Position numbers and translations under genes: made by a program
Notes under the pieces: generated by a model
What the model was told of the DNA's origin: nothing
Seen by the model: the letters and a program-made list of their open reading frames with translations, nothing else
Databases searched by the model: none
Shown: in pieces, positions 45,371 to 57,360 of the stretch
Position numbering within the stretch: position 1 is the stretch's first letter
Layout of the letters: every line of letters starts with the position of its first letter
Source of the DNA: Rhynochetos jubatus
Taxonomy: Eukaryota; Chordata; Aves; Eurypygiformes; Rhynochetidae
DNA: 64,000 nucleotides
NCBI GenBank assembly: GCA_027574665.1
Contig: CM050650.1
Span: forward strand, 54,357,304-54,421,303
Direction: 5' to 3'

Positions 45371-46340
45371 TCCAGAAGGAAACACGTCAAACTAGCACCA
45401 CTTTCAAAATGCATCATGTGATAACGCCACTAAAGGTAAGTTACTAGCCCTTAGTCACATTTTGAAATCCAGAGAAGTCCGAGTGGCCAGTAAGAGCCGT
45501 GCTTAATTCCTGCCTGGGACCAACGTCACTGATAGCACTTTGGAGGAGAATCTAACAGAGATACTGCGGGAGCAGAGAGTTTGCAAATCCCACCTGAAAG
45601 TTGGGCCTGATGAAGCATCAGTACTAAGAGGAATGGAGAAAAAAGAAAAAATACTACATTATTCAGTACAAAGAGTTCTAGATGACATATTTTATAATAT
45701 GTTAAAGCAGTTTTAAAACATGTCATACCGACATACTTAAACTTTGGTACAATGCCAAAAACCTTCAGGATCAACCTCAGTATCAGAATTACAACCGGGA
45801 GAATTCAGTGGAATAATGCAGAGATTAGCAGCTTTACAGCTTACTGAAGATCAAACACGTCCCAGCAGAACACAGTTTAAATGTCTGTAATCATAAATCA
45901 GCTGTGTAATTGCATTTCGGGACCGCTTTTGGTAATTAAGGGTTAAGTCAACAATAGTTTTCTTGTGTGATACAACAAAAACACTTTTACCCATGTTGGT
46001 ATCATCTGTGCATCTTCTTTTTTGAAGTAACAACCCTGAGCCCCCAGTCCACCTCAGGACTGACTTACACTGACGATGCCTTCCCTGATTTGACTTGTTG
46101 CGTGTGATCCCTGAGAACGGCGCCTGCAGGTACCTTCAAGGGCTGGGGTGTGCCTCCACCACCTCTGCTGGCGACCCTGTGTGTTCACAGCACTGGCCTG
46201 TAAGCACGCGGTGTGTCTTTGAAAGCTCACTGATACGGGGCTGGGCCGGTACCGGGCAATAGCGTGGGCCCAAAGGTGCCTTCTAGCAGGGAGCACAGCC
46301 AAGTTACTTTTTATGCTAGCTGAGCAAGTAGGCATGGCCC

Positions 46341-46352
46341 GGGGGGGGGGGG
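46341..46352. repeat. Run of twelve G
   Basis: A homopolymer within CCCG...GTG. In the ZC3H12D transcript it would be C12. It is likely to vary in length and to be error-prone in sequencing. Confidence 0.9.
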
Positions 46353-46739
46353 TGTCTATGGAGAGCCCTTTACTTGGGACCATGGAGCACAGTTCTTCTA
46401 TGGTAGTTGAACAGTAGGCCAGGGCTTTAAAAACAAATCTAGTGTTTCAAGGCATTAATGAAGAGCTATGCCAACCTGAATCCCATTACCAGAGGGGTTC
46501 AGATGCTGACAGCCCGGTTACCCTGAGTCCTCGGGAATGAGATCCCGCTCCAGGAAACAGCAGCCTTTGCCTCGACTTGATGCCTTATGCTACGTAGCTG
46601 GTTGACGCTTTGACTTGCAGCCCTGGAACAGCTATAACCCTTGCCGTAAAGCCCTTCAACAATGCTTAGTTAAGCCTCAGAGTAGCATCTTTTTTGCCCC
46701 AGGACTTGTGCTTGTTGGGAAAAGTTTGGTCTGGAGGCT

Positions 46740-47773
46740 TCACAGGTTTCTGTCTCTTTGAATGGGTAGGGTCAAGCTGGCAACATCCTTGATCTCGGGG
46801 TACAAAGCCATGACCTGGTTCACTTCACAGTAAGGGAAAAGGGAGCACAGCTCCCTGTGGATGTTTGCTTGCTGGGCAGAGGGAGGCCTTGCAGCTGGGG
46901 TGGGCCAGTAGTCGCTGTACGAGGCATCAGAGTAAGCGTGAGCTTTCTGGAAGAAGCCCACACCGTTGCTGGAGTCTACCAGAAAGGGCTGCCGTGGGGG
47001 CTGGCTGGGGAAGCGGGGCTGCGGCTGATGCTCGCTGGAGTGAAGCGGGTCGGGGGGAAGAGCTGTGGATTGCGGCAGAACACGGTGTTGAGTCTCCAGG
47101 GGCTGCCTGTGCTGAGCACCGTCAGGGGCGTAGCGGCTCCCCTGCCCCATCCCGTGCACGTCGCAGTGCTCCCGAGGCCAGCTGTGCTCTGGGCGCATCC
47201 CGCCCCGCGCAGGCTGGAGCACTGTTGGCTGGAAAGGGCATCCGGGTAAGCAGGTGTGCTCCAAGCTCTGGGGGTGCTGAAGGGGATAGGAGTTGTGCCT
47301 GAAGCCACCACAGCGATGAGGGCTGTCCATCACCTCTCTGTCCTGAGAGCTACATATGGATCGGTTGTAGCCATAGATGTCATCACCAATGGACAGTGCT
47401 GACATCTCCTCCAGGAACGCCTGGTCATGCAGTGGCTTTGGCTGCAGCAGCCGCTGGTCCAGGCCTGGGTCAGAGCTGGGGCTGAGGGCCCAGGCGCTGG
47501 GGGGCTGCTGAGGACAGCCACCTCGGGCCCACCCTGAGTAGCAGGAAGGCCCCGCAGAGCCACTGGCTTCTTGCAGTGTTGCTGTGCAGGCGTCGCGCGC
47601 TGCAGGCTCTCCCCAGGCCCTGTACGGCGAGCGGTTACGTTTCTCCTCCTCCTTCCCCAGGCCTAACGGCACCTTTGTTTTAGCCCTGAGCTCATCAGCA
47701 ACCGAGAGCTGAGCTTGATGTGGTCGCTCTGGGTGGTAAAATTTGCATTTATTGCCATAGGTGCATTTTTTAC
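46740..47773 (-). CDS. ZC3H12D: ZC3H12D last coding exon: zinc finger and C-terminal region
   Basis: The acceptor is CCTTTCAG|GT at 47774; the stop is at 46742-46740. It encodes residues 286-628 after completing Gly285. It starts [20 protein letters not shown], the rest of the CCCH finger, and ends with [19 protein letters not shown], which matches the human C-terminus in pattern (human has DQVDRVMAAFPEL). Between them is a long disordered region rich in Pro, Gln, Ser and His. GC is high, so opposite-strand frames (46857-47302) are shadows. Confidence 0.94.
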
Positions 47774-50700
47774 CTGAAAGGATGGAAAAACCCAGAACAT
47801 ATCAAACAGGAGGTTGTCGTTAGCACCCACGGCAATGCACATGGTCACCCCTTCTCCCCAGCACTGTGCATTTGCAGGGTGCGGCAAGCACAAACAGCAA
47901 AGGGGGAAGTGCTATTTTCAGTTCAGTGCTTTTGACCCCAGATTTAAATACTGCTGCCCTAAACGGCAGGGTGAAGCAGCAGTGAAAGGAAGTTTCTGCT
48001 ATTTTGGAAGTGTCTGAAATTAATTTCTGTTCCAGTTGCTGCACTCCGTGGGCTGGGAGACCTGCTGCTCCAAAGGATCGCTTTAACAATTGGTATAGGG
48101 ATTTACCCCTGAGAAACCTCCACGTTACTGGAAAGCTGTTGGGAGGGTACAGAGGGAAGTGTTTGTACAGCCTTCCACAAACGCTACCAGGCATGTCCAT
48201 TCTGCAAAAGTGTGTGCAGGCTGGGGGGTCGGCACAGCCACGGTGCCTGGTTTGGGTGCTGCATGCAGGGAAGGCTGGAGGGGACCAAAACCGCTGCTGC
48301 CCTTGCTGAGGCTGAAGCCACTTAAGCACCACACGGGAGCAGTCCAGACCCAGGCCCCCACCGCACAAAGCAGGACAGCACATGGCAATGGTGCTTGCCC
48401 TCAGCCGAAGGAGAGTGCTGCTGGGAAGCAAGGGGCAGGAGGAAGGGGGCGGCAGTTCAAAGCACAGAGAGGAACCCACCGTAGGGACAAGGCTGCCATT
48501 TTGGTTCAGGAAGCACTGGCTTTTTGCTGAGGAAGTTACTCAGAGTGGGTCCATGTCGGCCCAACGGGTCATCGGGTGGCATAAACCTGAAAAAGGAAAA
48601 AGTCACAGGGGTACCAAAAATACCTTGAGCCCTTGGAGCTAAAGCGCCATCACAGCTTGTGGCAGAAAACGCCTGCAATCCTTTTGTGGCCTGGCCTTCA
48701 GGAGTCAGGCTGCGTTACCGGACACCGTGCCCTCCTGCCTGTCAAGACAACAATACCACAGCTTCATGTAGTTTTTGTTTCTCCCTAATAACTTAAAACA
48801 ACTGGAAAGGCAGAGCAGCTTGGCGCAGCTCTGGCCAACCAGCAGTCCCAGGCCTTGCAGCATCGCTGCCTTTTTCCTTTGAAGCAGCAGCAGGAAACTC
48901 TTGTGTGGTCCCAGCACTGAGATCCTCGCCGTCAGCTCCCTTCCACAGCAAACTCACTTTTCTCTTACTAAACGCACGTAGAAGAATAAGGATTAAAAAG
49001 CCAGCAGTTAATTCAGAGCTACAGGTGATTGGGCATGTGGTGTGATAAAACAATCCCAGCCTTCTTCAAGGATTCAGTAAACGCATCCTGCTACAAGGCC
49101 TGCAAAAGCCTTGGATGAAACTCTTTATTCTTCTATGCCAGTACTTGAATGTGACGCTTCTGGAAGAAAACTAGTTAGCATCCCTGGACTTGTTTGCAAA
49201 TGAATCTGCACCGCACCCACCCATGGAACAACTCTGTCAGATGAAGGGAGTCATGGGCAGGAGGGGAAGGGAGGCACTCAGGGAATTTGGTTACCCACAT
49301 GGAGGAACTGAAACCTCCAACTTCAGGATGCGGTTCTAGAGAGGTTTCCAAAGCTGAGCAAGAAGGTCCTGCTGAAACTATTAAATCAGGCTTCACAGCA
49401 ACAGCTAGACCTTCTGTGGGAGAGGTTCTGAAAAGGTCTGGCAATTCCTAAAAAATAGGAAGGAAAGGCTCTAAGGCTGAGAGTTGGGCTTGTTCAGCCT
49501 GGAGAAGAGAAGGCTCTGGGGAGACCTTATAGCACTTTGCAGTACCTGAAGGGGCCTACAAGGAACCCGGGGGCGGCTTTTTACAAGGGCCTGTAGTGAC
49601 AGGACAAGGGGTAATGGGTTTAAACTGAAAGCGGGGAGATTTAGATTGGATATCAGGAAGAAGTTCTTCACCGAGAGGGTGGTGAGGCACTGGGACAGGT
49701 TGCCCAGAGAAGTTGTGGATGCCCCATCCCTGGGAGTGTTCAAGGCCAGGCTGGATGAGGCTGTGAGCAACCTGGTCTAGTGGAGGGTGTCCCTGCCCAT
49801 GGCAGGGGGTTGGAACTAGATGGTCTTTGGGGTCCCTTCCAACCCAAACCAGTCTGTGATTCTATGATTCTATAAATATCATATAAATATGTGTAACCCA
49901 TCAGTAGAAGGGAAGAAGCCTGGTGGTAGTTGGAGATAACAGACTGGAGCTTTGAGAACTACAGTATGCTGATGCTGTCACAGTGACTGCGATTCTGTGA
50001 ACAACATTACATGGAAACTGAAACCATCTAATTTTGGTTGTCGGAGTGCCAAGTCGCCATCCTGACCCACGGGCAGTGCCGCTGTGTGAGGCTCACACTC
50101 GTCCGTGCATGCCGCATGCCTCCGAGTGCATTTCCCCAGCCAAAAAGAGGGCTAACAAACACCTGTGCTGCTAGGTTAGTATGCACAGACCAAGGAGCAC
50201 ACAGCTCAGCCTCGCAGGCACGGTACGAGTGCCTTGATGAAAACCTTCCCCAGTGTGGATGGTTAAGGGACAGAGAAACACCAGCTTCTCGTTTCTCTTC
50301 TTCTAGAAAGGTACGATTGCAAAAGCATAGGAAAAAGTGCTGTTCTGCTTTGTAGGGGAATTAAAAATACTGCCAGATAGCCAGCCTCCTCTCATGGATT
50401 TAATTGTGTTTCTTAAGCAAAATAATAATAGAACTTAAAAGATACCGAGCCTCGGGTTAACATCTCAGTTTGGATTGGCAAGAAGCAAAGCTGGTCACTA
50501 ATGCTGCCGTTCAGATAGGGAAGTTCACTGAAGAGTGACTGGGGGTTTAAGACCAAAGCTGAGGGAGCAGGAACTAAAGAAATAGATAAGTTGCAGTAAA
50601 TTCCTTTCAGAAAACGGCTCACGTACTCTGCTACCGGCGGGAGGTGCATTGGTTGTTGGAGCTGACGTGGCCCATAATGTTTAAATTCAAGACTGTTCAA

Positions 50701-53700
50701 GAACAACTGTCTCTTACCTGTTACTGACAAAAGAGTACATGAGTAGTCGCTGCTCAATGAACCATTTCCACTCAGGGTTTTCATTCTGGAGATCCCGGTA
50801 ATGGTCATTGGAAACAATGACTCCGTCTTTCTCATAAGCAACTTTCACTATGTAGCGATCATCATAGCAAACCACCCTCTTGCCTTTCACCTTCCTGGAC
50901 GGGGTATACACAAGGATGGATTGCTTTTCAAGCTCTTCAAGAATGTGCTGATCTGGTGGGGTGGGTGGCAGAAATAGAAAGGGAAAAAGTAGAAATCAAT
51001 AAAATGATGAATAATGACCAGGCCTCAATCAGGTGCTAGCAACCTGCAGGGATCTAAAGATGTTCCAGCACTTTAGGCAACTTACAGCACTGTGATTTTC
51101 AGATGCGCTGATATCTGCTGGTTCTTTGGCAACTTGAAAATATGGTCTTTTGCAAAAGCATCTGATCTTAAAATTTGAGATACCTTTTTTAATTTTTAAG
51201 TCTTAACCATAGAAGGAGTTATACACCAGAGACGCTGAACCTCTGTAGTTCCCTTTTTACCCCACTAGATGCTAGGAAGGCTCATAACCAGCCCTGGTAT
51301 GTTACTGTGAGATAAATTGTGCCTGATAAACTAAAACAAACAAAAACCGAAACTTTTTTCGTGGCTGTTGAGGACACTGGTTTCTTGTCATTCCCGCTCC
51401 ATGGAAAAGCGGATCCCCAGCCGCCACAGCTGCTAAGCTGCTAGAGCAAATCTGGCAGATCCACTTACATACAAACTAAATCTCACCACCCTCCACAGAC
51501 TTCAGATGGTGCCTTTCCTTCTCTTGGAAAAGGAACCCATGTAGCTCCCATATCAGGGTAATAGGCTGGCAGTAGTAGTCACGCAGTAGGGAATGCTTTG
51601 GATGCTGCCGCCTTTGTGTGAAGCAATGTCGTCTCCTGGACGGCCTTAAAAGCTCTGCAGAGCCGTTGCAAGCTAATAAACACTTTAACTCAGCTGGCAG
51701 CAACTTGTGCTTCTACAGCAGAAGGCTCAAAGCGGTGTACCAAAGCCTTGGGTGCAGGTTCAGCTGCTACCCAGGAGCGTGCGGCCGTAAGTTAATGACT
51801 AATTCAAGCGATGGACACCTGATACACAACCTGCACTGTGCTTGTCTTTGCAGGGCAAAACCGTCCTGGACTCTTCATGCCCCTGCCCTCAGTCTGCACC
51901 TAATGTTTACCAAATTATGCCCAGGATGGTGACCTACCTGCAATTGGACTGTCTTGTCGAGGGGGCTCCTTTCTCCAGAGCGGGACAAAAACCTTGATGT
52001 ACGTGTGCCCCCTTTCTCGAAACCAATCCACTGCCAGCTGGATCCCCCAGCAGGAGAATACCTCTTTGTTTCCATGACTATAAAAAAAGAGGAGGAAGAT
52101 GGTGAGGCAAAGCTTTGAAGAAGCTTAGAGTTCTCTTTCTCTGAGAAAATTATAAGGCAAAACAGCTTGTGTGTCATTCAGCAGTTTCCAAGAAAACAAC
52201 CTGGCAGGGTGTCCTGGTTGGTCAGATCCAAACACCTCCTCCAGCAGAACCAGAAGCTTATTTGAAGCAGTCTGGATACTTAAAACAGGGGTATCCTATC
52301 CCCCATTTCTCTGACCTGCCTGCTACCCATGCTTGTTGCTTCCATCTGCATTTGGATGGATTTGGGTTCTTGCAAGTACCAGCAAGAGCTTAGGCCGTGT
52401 CAGACCCTTCCTGCACCTTGTCCGACAGCAGTTTGAAGGTGACAGTTTCTCCCAGCACAAGTAGAAATCCGTGAGGCTGTCCTGTGAGAAACAAAATACG
52501 GGAGCTTTCTTCTGTGGGAACAGTGACATCAGGGATTTTAATGTCTGAAGTGGCTGCAAGCATGATCGCAGGTTATTCCACCCGACCTCTTTCGGAAACA
52601 GGAGTCAAACTATGGGGGAAGGGAAAACTGTATGAGGCAGGATGGGAAATAGGGAGAACCTAACACAGGACACCAAAGAAGAGACAAGACCTCAGAGGAG
52701 ATGGCCACAGGCACCTCAGGCCCAACTTTATCTTGCCCTAGTTGGTGGATTTTGCCTTCACAGACACAGAGAAGTAGGAAAACCCTGGGACAGGCACTGT
52801 AGAGGATACAGGCAAGGCGGGTTCTGGAGAATTACCAGTAGCCAGAGCAAGACAGAGAAAACAACCTCAAGAAAACCAATTAGGGTCGATATCGTTCTTG
52901 AGTTTCGCCCTCCCTACACTGTAACTTCTTCCTGCTTGTCATCTCTTATCTAGAATTTGACTACGGTGCCGTGCACATGTAAAGGCAGGTGATTTGTTAA
53001 CCACCTCTGCACAAGGAAACAAAAATCAACTCTACACAAAGTCCTAAAATGGACAAATGCCCTCCCAGTATCTACAGAAACCTTATCCTTGCACTTTGAG
53101 CTTTCTGGATAATATCACCACAACCTCACTCGGGCTTTCAGCTCTGCAAAACGTACTTGTAACTGACTCTCTCAGTTACTACACCTACCTGCAGTGACAG
53201 ACCAGTCAAGGATGATGCCGCAGTCTTAAATGCCTCTCTCCCCACTGTCCCCCAGGAATTCAAGTCTAGGTTCTGCCTACATCAGCCTCGTTCATAATCA
53301 AAGCTCCATCTTGCACCTAAATAAAAGTTTATGTGCTGGAATGGTGACCACAAATGAAAAATAGCGCAGTTTGGAGGAATAAGCCTGGTTGTTTATTAAT
53401 AGTTATCCAGGCAATAGGAAGACTTAAAAAAAAATAATCACCAGTGATAAATGGTCTGAAGTGCTTGACACACCTAATCTCCATTCTAGAGCAACTGTTC
53501 TGTTTGGTTTTAGAGGATGGGATCTACCCGGGATAGGTATAAAGTCACCTGGACAGATGAATTGGAAGTGCAGGTGACTTTTCAAAATAGCTGCCTTTAA
53601 AAGGAAGCCTAGGTACACCTTTAATGCCACGACTCAAACAAAGCGCAACAACAGCCTGCTTTAACGCTGACTACTCACATATGTATCCTTGTCGGCTTTA

Positions 53701-56700
53701 GGAAAGTAATTCTAGATGTATGCCGGAGCACGTGTATCTAGTGTAGTACGTACGCACGTGGTGCGCTGCAACACAGCGCCACATCTGCCGTGTCACGGAG
53801 CGGGGACTTTAAAACTTCGCCTTCTCCTGCGTGGTGAGTTTGTGTTGCCTGACAACTCCCGTCAGTCACCTTTCCCACGCGCCCCCACAGTCCGTGGACC
53901 GTAACTGAACTGCTGTAACTCAGCCCCACCGCGCTCCACCCTGCCACCAACAGCGTACATTGCACTCGGCTCACGGATCAGCAGGGCCCTTATCTCGGAA
54001 ACCAAAGCAGCAATTTGGCCTGGCTCTGGCTCCAGCAATTAATCCATGCTTGGCATGCAGCGTTTCCTTTACAAATGGGGCAATTCCAACCTCTTTGAGA
54101 CGAAGCCTACTCAAAACAGCTCCTTGGGAAAACTGCGAATGGCCCCGTCTCCACCTGGTCATGACAGAGCACCAGCCACAGCTTTGGCAGGAGGGACAGA
54201 GCCTACAGCAGGACTCCGCTGGCCTGGGAAAAGGCCTCTGTATCTACCACAGCCTAAAAACTAGGCGTAAGTGCAAGCACTAGACTAGTGCTTGACACCT
54301 CTTCGGAGTGCAGCTAATAGGGTTATGACAGTGTTAACACAACCAGATTTAGTTTTTTACACTAGCCTCGCTAAACCATCCTCCTGCGTCCCATGGCTGG
54401 GCTTCAGATGGCTACGTTTCTCATTACGTCTGATGGAAACGCAAGGTGTGCTGCGACATCCGACCCGTGGGACTGTCCGAAGGCAAGGTTATTTTGCATT
54501 CGATTTCTATGGAGAGGCTGACTGGAGACTAGAGACTACCAAATCGCTCACTTGTTTCATCACCCTGGGACATACGCATCCTTTCCTAAACCTTGCACTC
54601 CGCAATGGGCCCTCAGCACCAATGCTGAAATGCTCCAGAAACACCAGTCCCAAGAGAGAAAGACAAATGCTTGAGATACTTCTCTCCACACTGACAACCA
54701 CCTCTCCAAGCTTCAACTTTTTTGATAGCTTCATCCCAAAACTGCTGCTTCTCCCGCACTTTTATGGTTGTTGGTGCTGATGATGTTTTCATGGCGAGGA
54801 GACCTAACATCCCCTTTCCCCGACCATGCTGCAAACAGCCCTTCTCCGCCTGACAGCAGCAAACCAGAAATATTAGAACAGGGATACCGAAAGCACTCAC
54901 CAAGCTCGCCCCATTAGCCAAAGTAAATGTCATTCAGCACCACTTTGGAAAGGCATCCAGGGGAGGAAAGCAGCTCCTTCTGTGGCTGTTCAGCGTGAAC
55001 TAACAAGCTCAATGGCCTTCTCCATCACGCCAAGTGCTCTTTAACATTACGAAAACAGAGGTTGTGGATGTCTGAGAGGAGCTGTAAAACCTTTGCTTTT
55101 CTGAAACTCGAAAGTACTTCACATTCCTCTGATTCCTTTTTAGTGAAAGAGGAGGAATCCACGGCAGAACACCAGCCTTCAATAATCTAGCAGGCAAACT
55201 TCTCTCAGCCTCACATTTTGGAAATTAGTGCACTGCCTCATCGGCCACCAGCTTACCCTGGGCCTCCTGCTCAGTGGCAAGGGTGCATGCTCTGGCGCCT
55301 TGGAAACAATGCTGTTCTCTGCCTTGCCCACCTCCTGCCTGCTCTAAAAAAGCTCCAGTAAATGGGAGAGAACAGGTTTTGCCGGGAGAACAGAGCACAC
55401 AGCCAGTCAGGGGTAGTGTTGCCCCCCGTGCCTTGGAAGGATAGGTGCTCAGCTCGGCCACTTTGCCTGAACGGATGCTCGTTTCTTCTGCAGAGAGGCA
55501 GGAAGGGCACCCTGAGGAGGGCCTAGTATGGAAATGCAAATAGGGGCAGGAAATCCTGACTGCTGTCTACCGAGCCCATGGCCCAACCAAGGCTCAGCAA
55601 TTTTGCTCTGTTGCGTATCTCTTGCTCCTCCTGGGCTGCACTGACCAAGGAACCCCTCGGGTTTGGGTGGGATCTCTCCCTTCATCCAGAAGATGGCATC
55701 ATTTGCTTAATCTCCAGCTGCTCTGGATGTGCTTTGCCCTCTGGATGTCCCCTTTGCCCTCTAACCAGAGGGGACTTGGTCTCCTCTTACCTCAGACCGA
55801 AGCTAACTGAAGGAGGAACCCCTCCTCCGCCTTGTCATAACCTGCGAGGACGGGCTCAGCCACACTGAGCAGGGAGGGAAGTTAACAGGGAAAAGCAGTG
55901 GATAGCCAGTGCGTCCTGGCCTCTCAATTGCCAAGGCCTCTGGCTGTGCATGTGGCTCAGGAAAACAGAGGCCAACTCACTGCTGCCTTTGCACTTCCCA
56001 CCCTCACGGCCATGCCAGGTTCCCCATCGGTAAGAGTGCTTTCACAGCGGCAGGATGCTGCGTAGGAAATGTAATCAGCCAGGATGGGTTGCTGTGACAT
56101 TTCCCATAAACAGAATTAATTAAGGGAGAAATGAGACTATTTAGTACAAAAGTCAACTATTAATTTCCTGGTATTTCCATAAAAATTAAGCCAAACCAAA
56201 AACCAACAAAAATATACAAGCCAAGAACATTGCTGGGGTTTAGCTGCAAGTCAAAACAGTACGACTGTGATGTTAGGAACCACAGCCACCCGTCTTTTAT
56301 TTTCCCTCTCCTTCTTAGGTTAGTTGGGCTGTTCTGTCTATCTGGTCAGCAGTTTTTCCTGGAAACACCTCAGCATATAGATTTAGAAATCCTAAGTACT
56401 CACTGAAAAGGCAGAGAAACATCAGTGCTGAGCTACAAGGGGGACAGGGTGAGAGCTGCTGAATCACACTGCCATAAAGAGTAGCAGTGAGCTAGCTGTT
56501 AGCTTGGACAAGGTCAAAATGCAGAGCGAGCCAGCGAGCATTTGGCGTGCGTGTTTATGGGCATAGAGACAGCAGGTCCCTAGAGGGTGCGCCATAGGCA
56601 AAGCACAGGAATAAGCGGTGGTTCGTATATTACACCTCAACGCGCCTCTCACCTGGAGACAAAAACCCCAAACTTCAAGCCATCAGCTTTAAATACGCCA

Positions 56701-57113
56701 GCTTCAGAGGAAAAGAGATCCCCTTTAGGGAAGAGAGCTTACCTCATTGCGACATTGCTGCCATCGATCACAATGGGTCTCAAGTCATCAGCAGAATCAC
56801 TTTCATCTTCTCCAAGCCACTTCAACCCTGGTGAGGTGCTACATGATCCACGGGCAACAAGTTTTAGCGGGGAAGGCTGAGCCCGGCTCTCCAGAGCTTG
56901 AGGTTTGCTCCCCATCCGAATAAGTTCTTTCAGCACATCGTCCTCCAGGGCCTCTTGGCCCAGGCTCTCCAGCACTTTGCAGATGTCCTGCTTAGCATAT
57001 CCCAGCTTGCAGAAGAAATCCAGCTTGCTCTGGTGCACCTCCGCCCCTGCCATGGAAGCTTTCCTGGAGCCTGGTGCTGCTGGCTTGCTAGAAAGCGAGC
57101 TGGCCAGTGCCAT
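46740..57113 (-). CDS. ZC3H12D: ZC3H12D, Regnase-4/TFL CCCH-type RNase (whole spliced coding region)
   Basis: Minus strand; coding joins 57113-56743, 52077-51938, 50952-50718, 48586-48480 and 47773-46740, about 628 aa (human 527). All junctions are GT-AG and keep the frame. The family degrades inflammatory mRNAs in the cytoplasm and restrains cytokine and Toll-like receptor responses. Seen: UBA-like segment at about residues 27-68; NYN/PIN RNase domain at about 111-265 with Asp117, Asp201, Asp202, Asp220 and Asp224, at exactly the spacing of Regnase-1 Asp141, 225, 226, 244 and 248; CCCH finger Cys282, Cys288, Cys294, His298 (C-x5-C-x5-C-x3-H); a long Pro/Gln/Ser-rich region that explains the extra length; and a conserved C-terminal helical segment at about 589-626. 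It looks intact and catalytic. TAB2 converges on it. Confidence 0.95.
47774..48479 (-). other. ZC3H12D: ZC3H12D intron 4
   Basis: A 706-base intron, phase 1, splitting the zinc finger after its first cysteine. The long minus-strand frame 47820-48479 runs through the intron in a different frame and is not taken as coding. Confidence 0.9.
48480..48586 (-). CDS. ZC3H12D: ZC3H12D exon 4: end of RNase domain to zinc finger
   Basis: A 107-base exon, acceptor TTTTTCAG and donor TACG|GTGGGT. It encodes residues 250-284, starting [20 protein letters not shown] and ending WQPCPY. Very close to human ZC3H12D. Cys282 is the first zinc ligand. Confidence 0.95.
48587..50717 (-). other. ZC3H12D: ZC3H12D intron 3
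   Basis: A 2131-base intron, phase 2. It contains the longest CR1 copy of the window (49472-49876), inserted antisense to the gene. Confidence 0.9.
49472..49876 (+). mobile_element. CR1 LINE 3'-end fragment (copy 3, longest)
   Basis: About 405 bases. It begins in the usual CR1 text CTTGTTCAGCCTGGAGAAGA, passes GACCTTATAGCACTTTGCAG, AGTGACAGGACAAGGGGTAA and GGTGGTGAGGCACTGGGACA, and ends with TTCCAACCCAAACCAGTC and the tandem ATTCTATG-type terminal repeats, still readable as GATTCTATGATTCTATA. It is 5'-truncated and lies antisense to ZC3H12D inside its third intron. It is better preserved at the 3' end than copies 1 and 2, so probably the youngest of the three. Confidence 0.96.
50718..50952 (-). 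CDS. ZC3H12D: ZC3H12D exon 3: core of RNase domain
   Basis: A 235-base exon, acceptor CCCCACCAG and donor ACAG|GTAAGA. It encodes residues 172-248 plus two bases: [56 protein letters not shown]. It carries the paired metal-binding aspartates Asp201-Asp202 and the SNDxYRD motif (Asp220, Asp224) that complete the Mg-binding active site known from Regnase-1. Confidence 0.97.
50953..51937 (-). other. ZC3H12D: ZC3H12D intron 2
   Basis: A 985-base intron, phase 1. The small overlapping frames at 51476-51932 on both strands are not supported as coding. Confidence 0.9.
51938..52077 (-). CDS. ZC3H12D: ZC3H12D exon 2: RNase domain
   Basis: A 140-base exon, acceptor TTTTTTTATAG and donor GCAG|GTAGGT. 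It completes Ser124 and encodes residues 125-170, [20 protein letters not shown] then [20 protein letters not shown]. This is the conserved core after the IDGSNVAM strand. It was too short to be seen as a separate frame but is clear by similarity. Confidence 0.95.
52078..56742 (-). other. ZC3H12D: ZC3H12D intron 1
   Basis: A 4665-base intron, phase 2. It has no recognised repeat or gene. The frame at 54292-54780 (+, 162 aa) has no recognisable motif. A short imperfect tandem duplication (two copies of about 20 bases) lies at 55722-55761. Confidence 0.88.
56743..57113 (-). CDS. ZC3H12D: ZC3H12D first coding exon
   Basis: It encodes residues 1-123 plus two bases, donor ATGAG|GTAAGC. An in-frame TAA lies four codons upstream (57128-57126), so the first ATG at 57113 sets the maximal start. 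It has A at -3 and G at +4, a strong context. A second in-frame ATG (residue 21, T at -3) aligns better with the human start. Segment [20 protein letters not shown] is the UBA-like helix region; [13 protein letters not shown] opens the RNase domain and carries catalytic Asp117. Confidence 0.93.
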
Positions 57114-57330
57114 CTTTGCAGGCGTTTACGTGCCTTTAAACCCAGTGCTCCCGTCTTCCCAGCAGCGTCCAACAGGCATCAGCTTTAGGTGGGGGAAAGA
57201 TGAGAAACAACAACAGGCAAGCGTTAAGGGAGAACACGCGATCTCGGCTATTTGCCCAGCGCACAGCAAAGAGACTGTCTGATCAGCTGTCTTCTCTCTG
57301 AAGAGACTGTCCGATCTTCTCTCAGAGTTA
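57114..57330 (-). other. ZC3H12D: ZC3H12D 5' UTR (TATA-promoter model)
   Basis: If transcription starts about 30 bases below the TATA box, this is an unspliced leader of about 215 bases. It contains an imperfect direct repeat of AGACAGTCTCTT (57269-57325). Alternatively the first coding exon begins at 57182, after the acceptor-like pyrimidine tract TTTCTCATCTTTCCCCCACC, and is joined to an upstream exon. Confidence 0.4.
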
Positions 57331-57352
57331 CAGCATTTTTCCGGTCCCCTCT

Positions 57353-57360
57353 TATTTATA
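57353..57360 (-). promoter_or_regulatory. ZC3H12D: Candidate TATA box of ZC3H12D
   Basis: TATAAATA on the minus strand, in CTTTTATAAATAAGAGG, about 240 bases upstream of the start codon. The expected start of transcription is near 57329. The same bases read TATAAAAG on the plus strand, so orientation rests on the gene position. Confidence 0.4.

Larger units (their letters stand above)
45084..46739 (-). other. ZC3H12D: ZC3H12D 3' UTR (inferred extent)
   Basis: Sequence after the TGA, running to lower coordinates. AATAAA occurs on the minus strand at 45126-45121 and 45089-45084; the second is taken as the likely end, giving about 1.65 kb, but downstream elements are weak. The region has twelve C in the mRNA sense (46352-46341) and a short hairpin with a U-rich loop (45370-45339). 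Frames such as 46054-46383 (-) are not supported. Confidence 0.45.

Noticed and set aside
46857-47302. Open frames on + strand opposite ZC3H12D last exon
   Set aside because: Shadows of the GC-rich coding exon on the other strand.
47820-48479. 219-codon open frame on - strand
   Set aside because: Runs through ZC3H12D intron 4 in another frame, while the adjoining real exons and splice sites are clear.
54292-54780. 162-codon open frame on + strand in ZC3H12D intron 1
   Set aside because: No domain, no promoter and no repeat match; expected by chance in a 4.7-kb intron.
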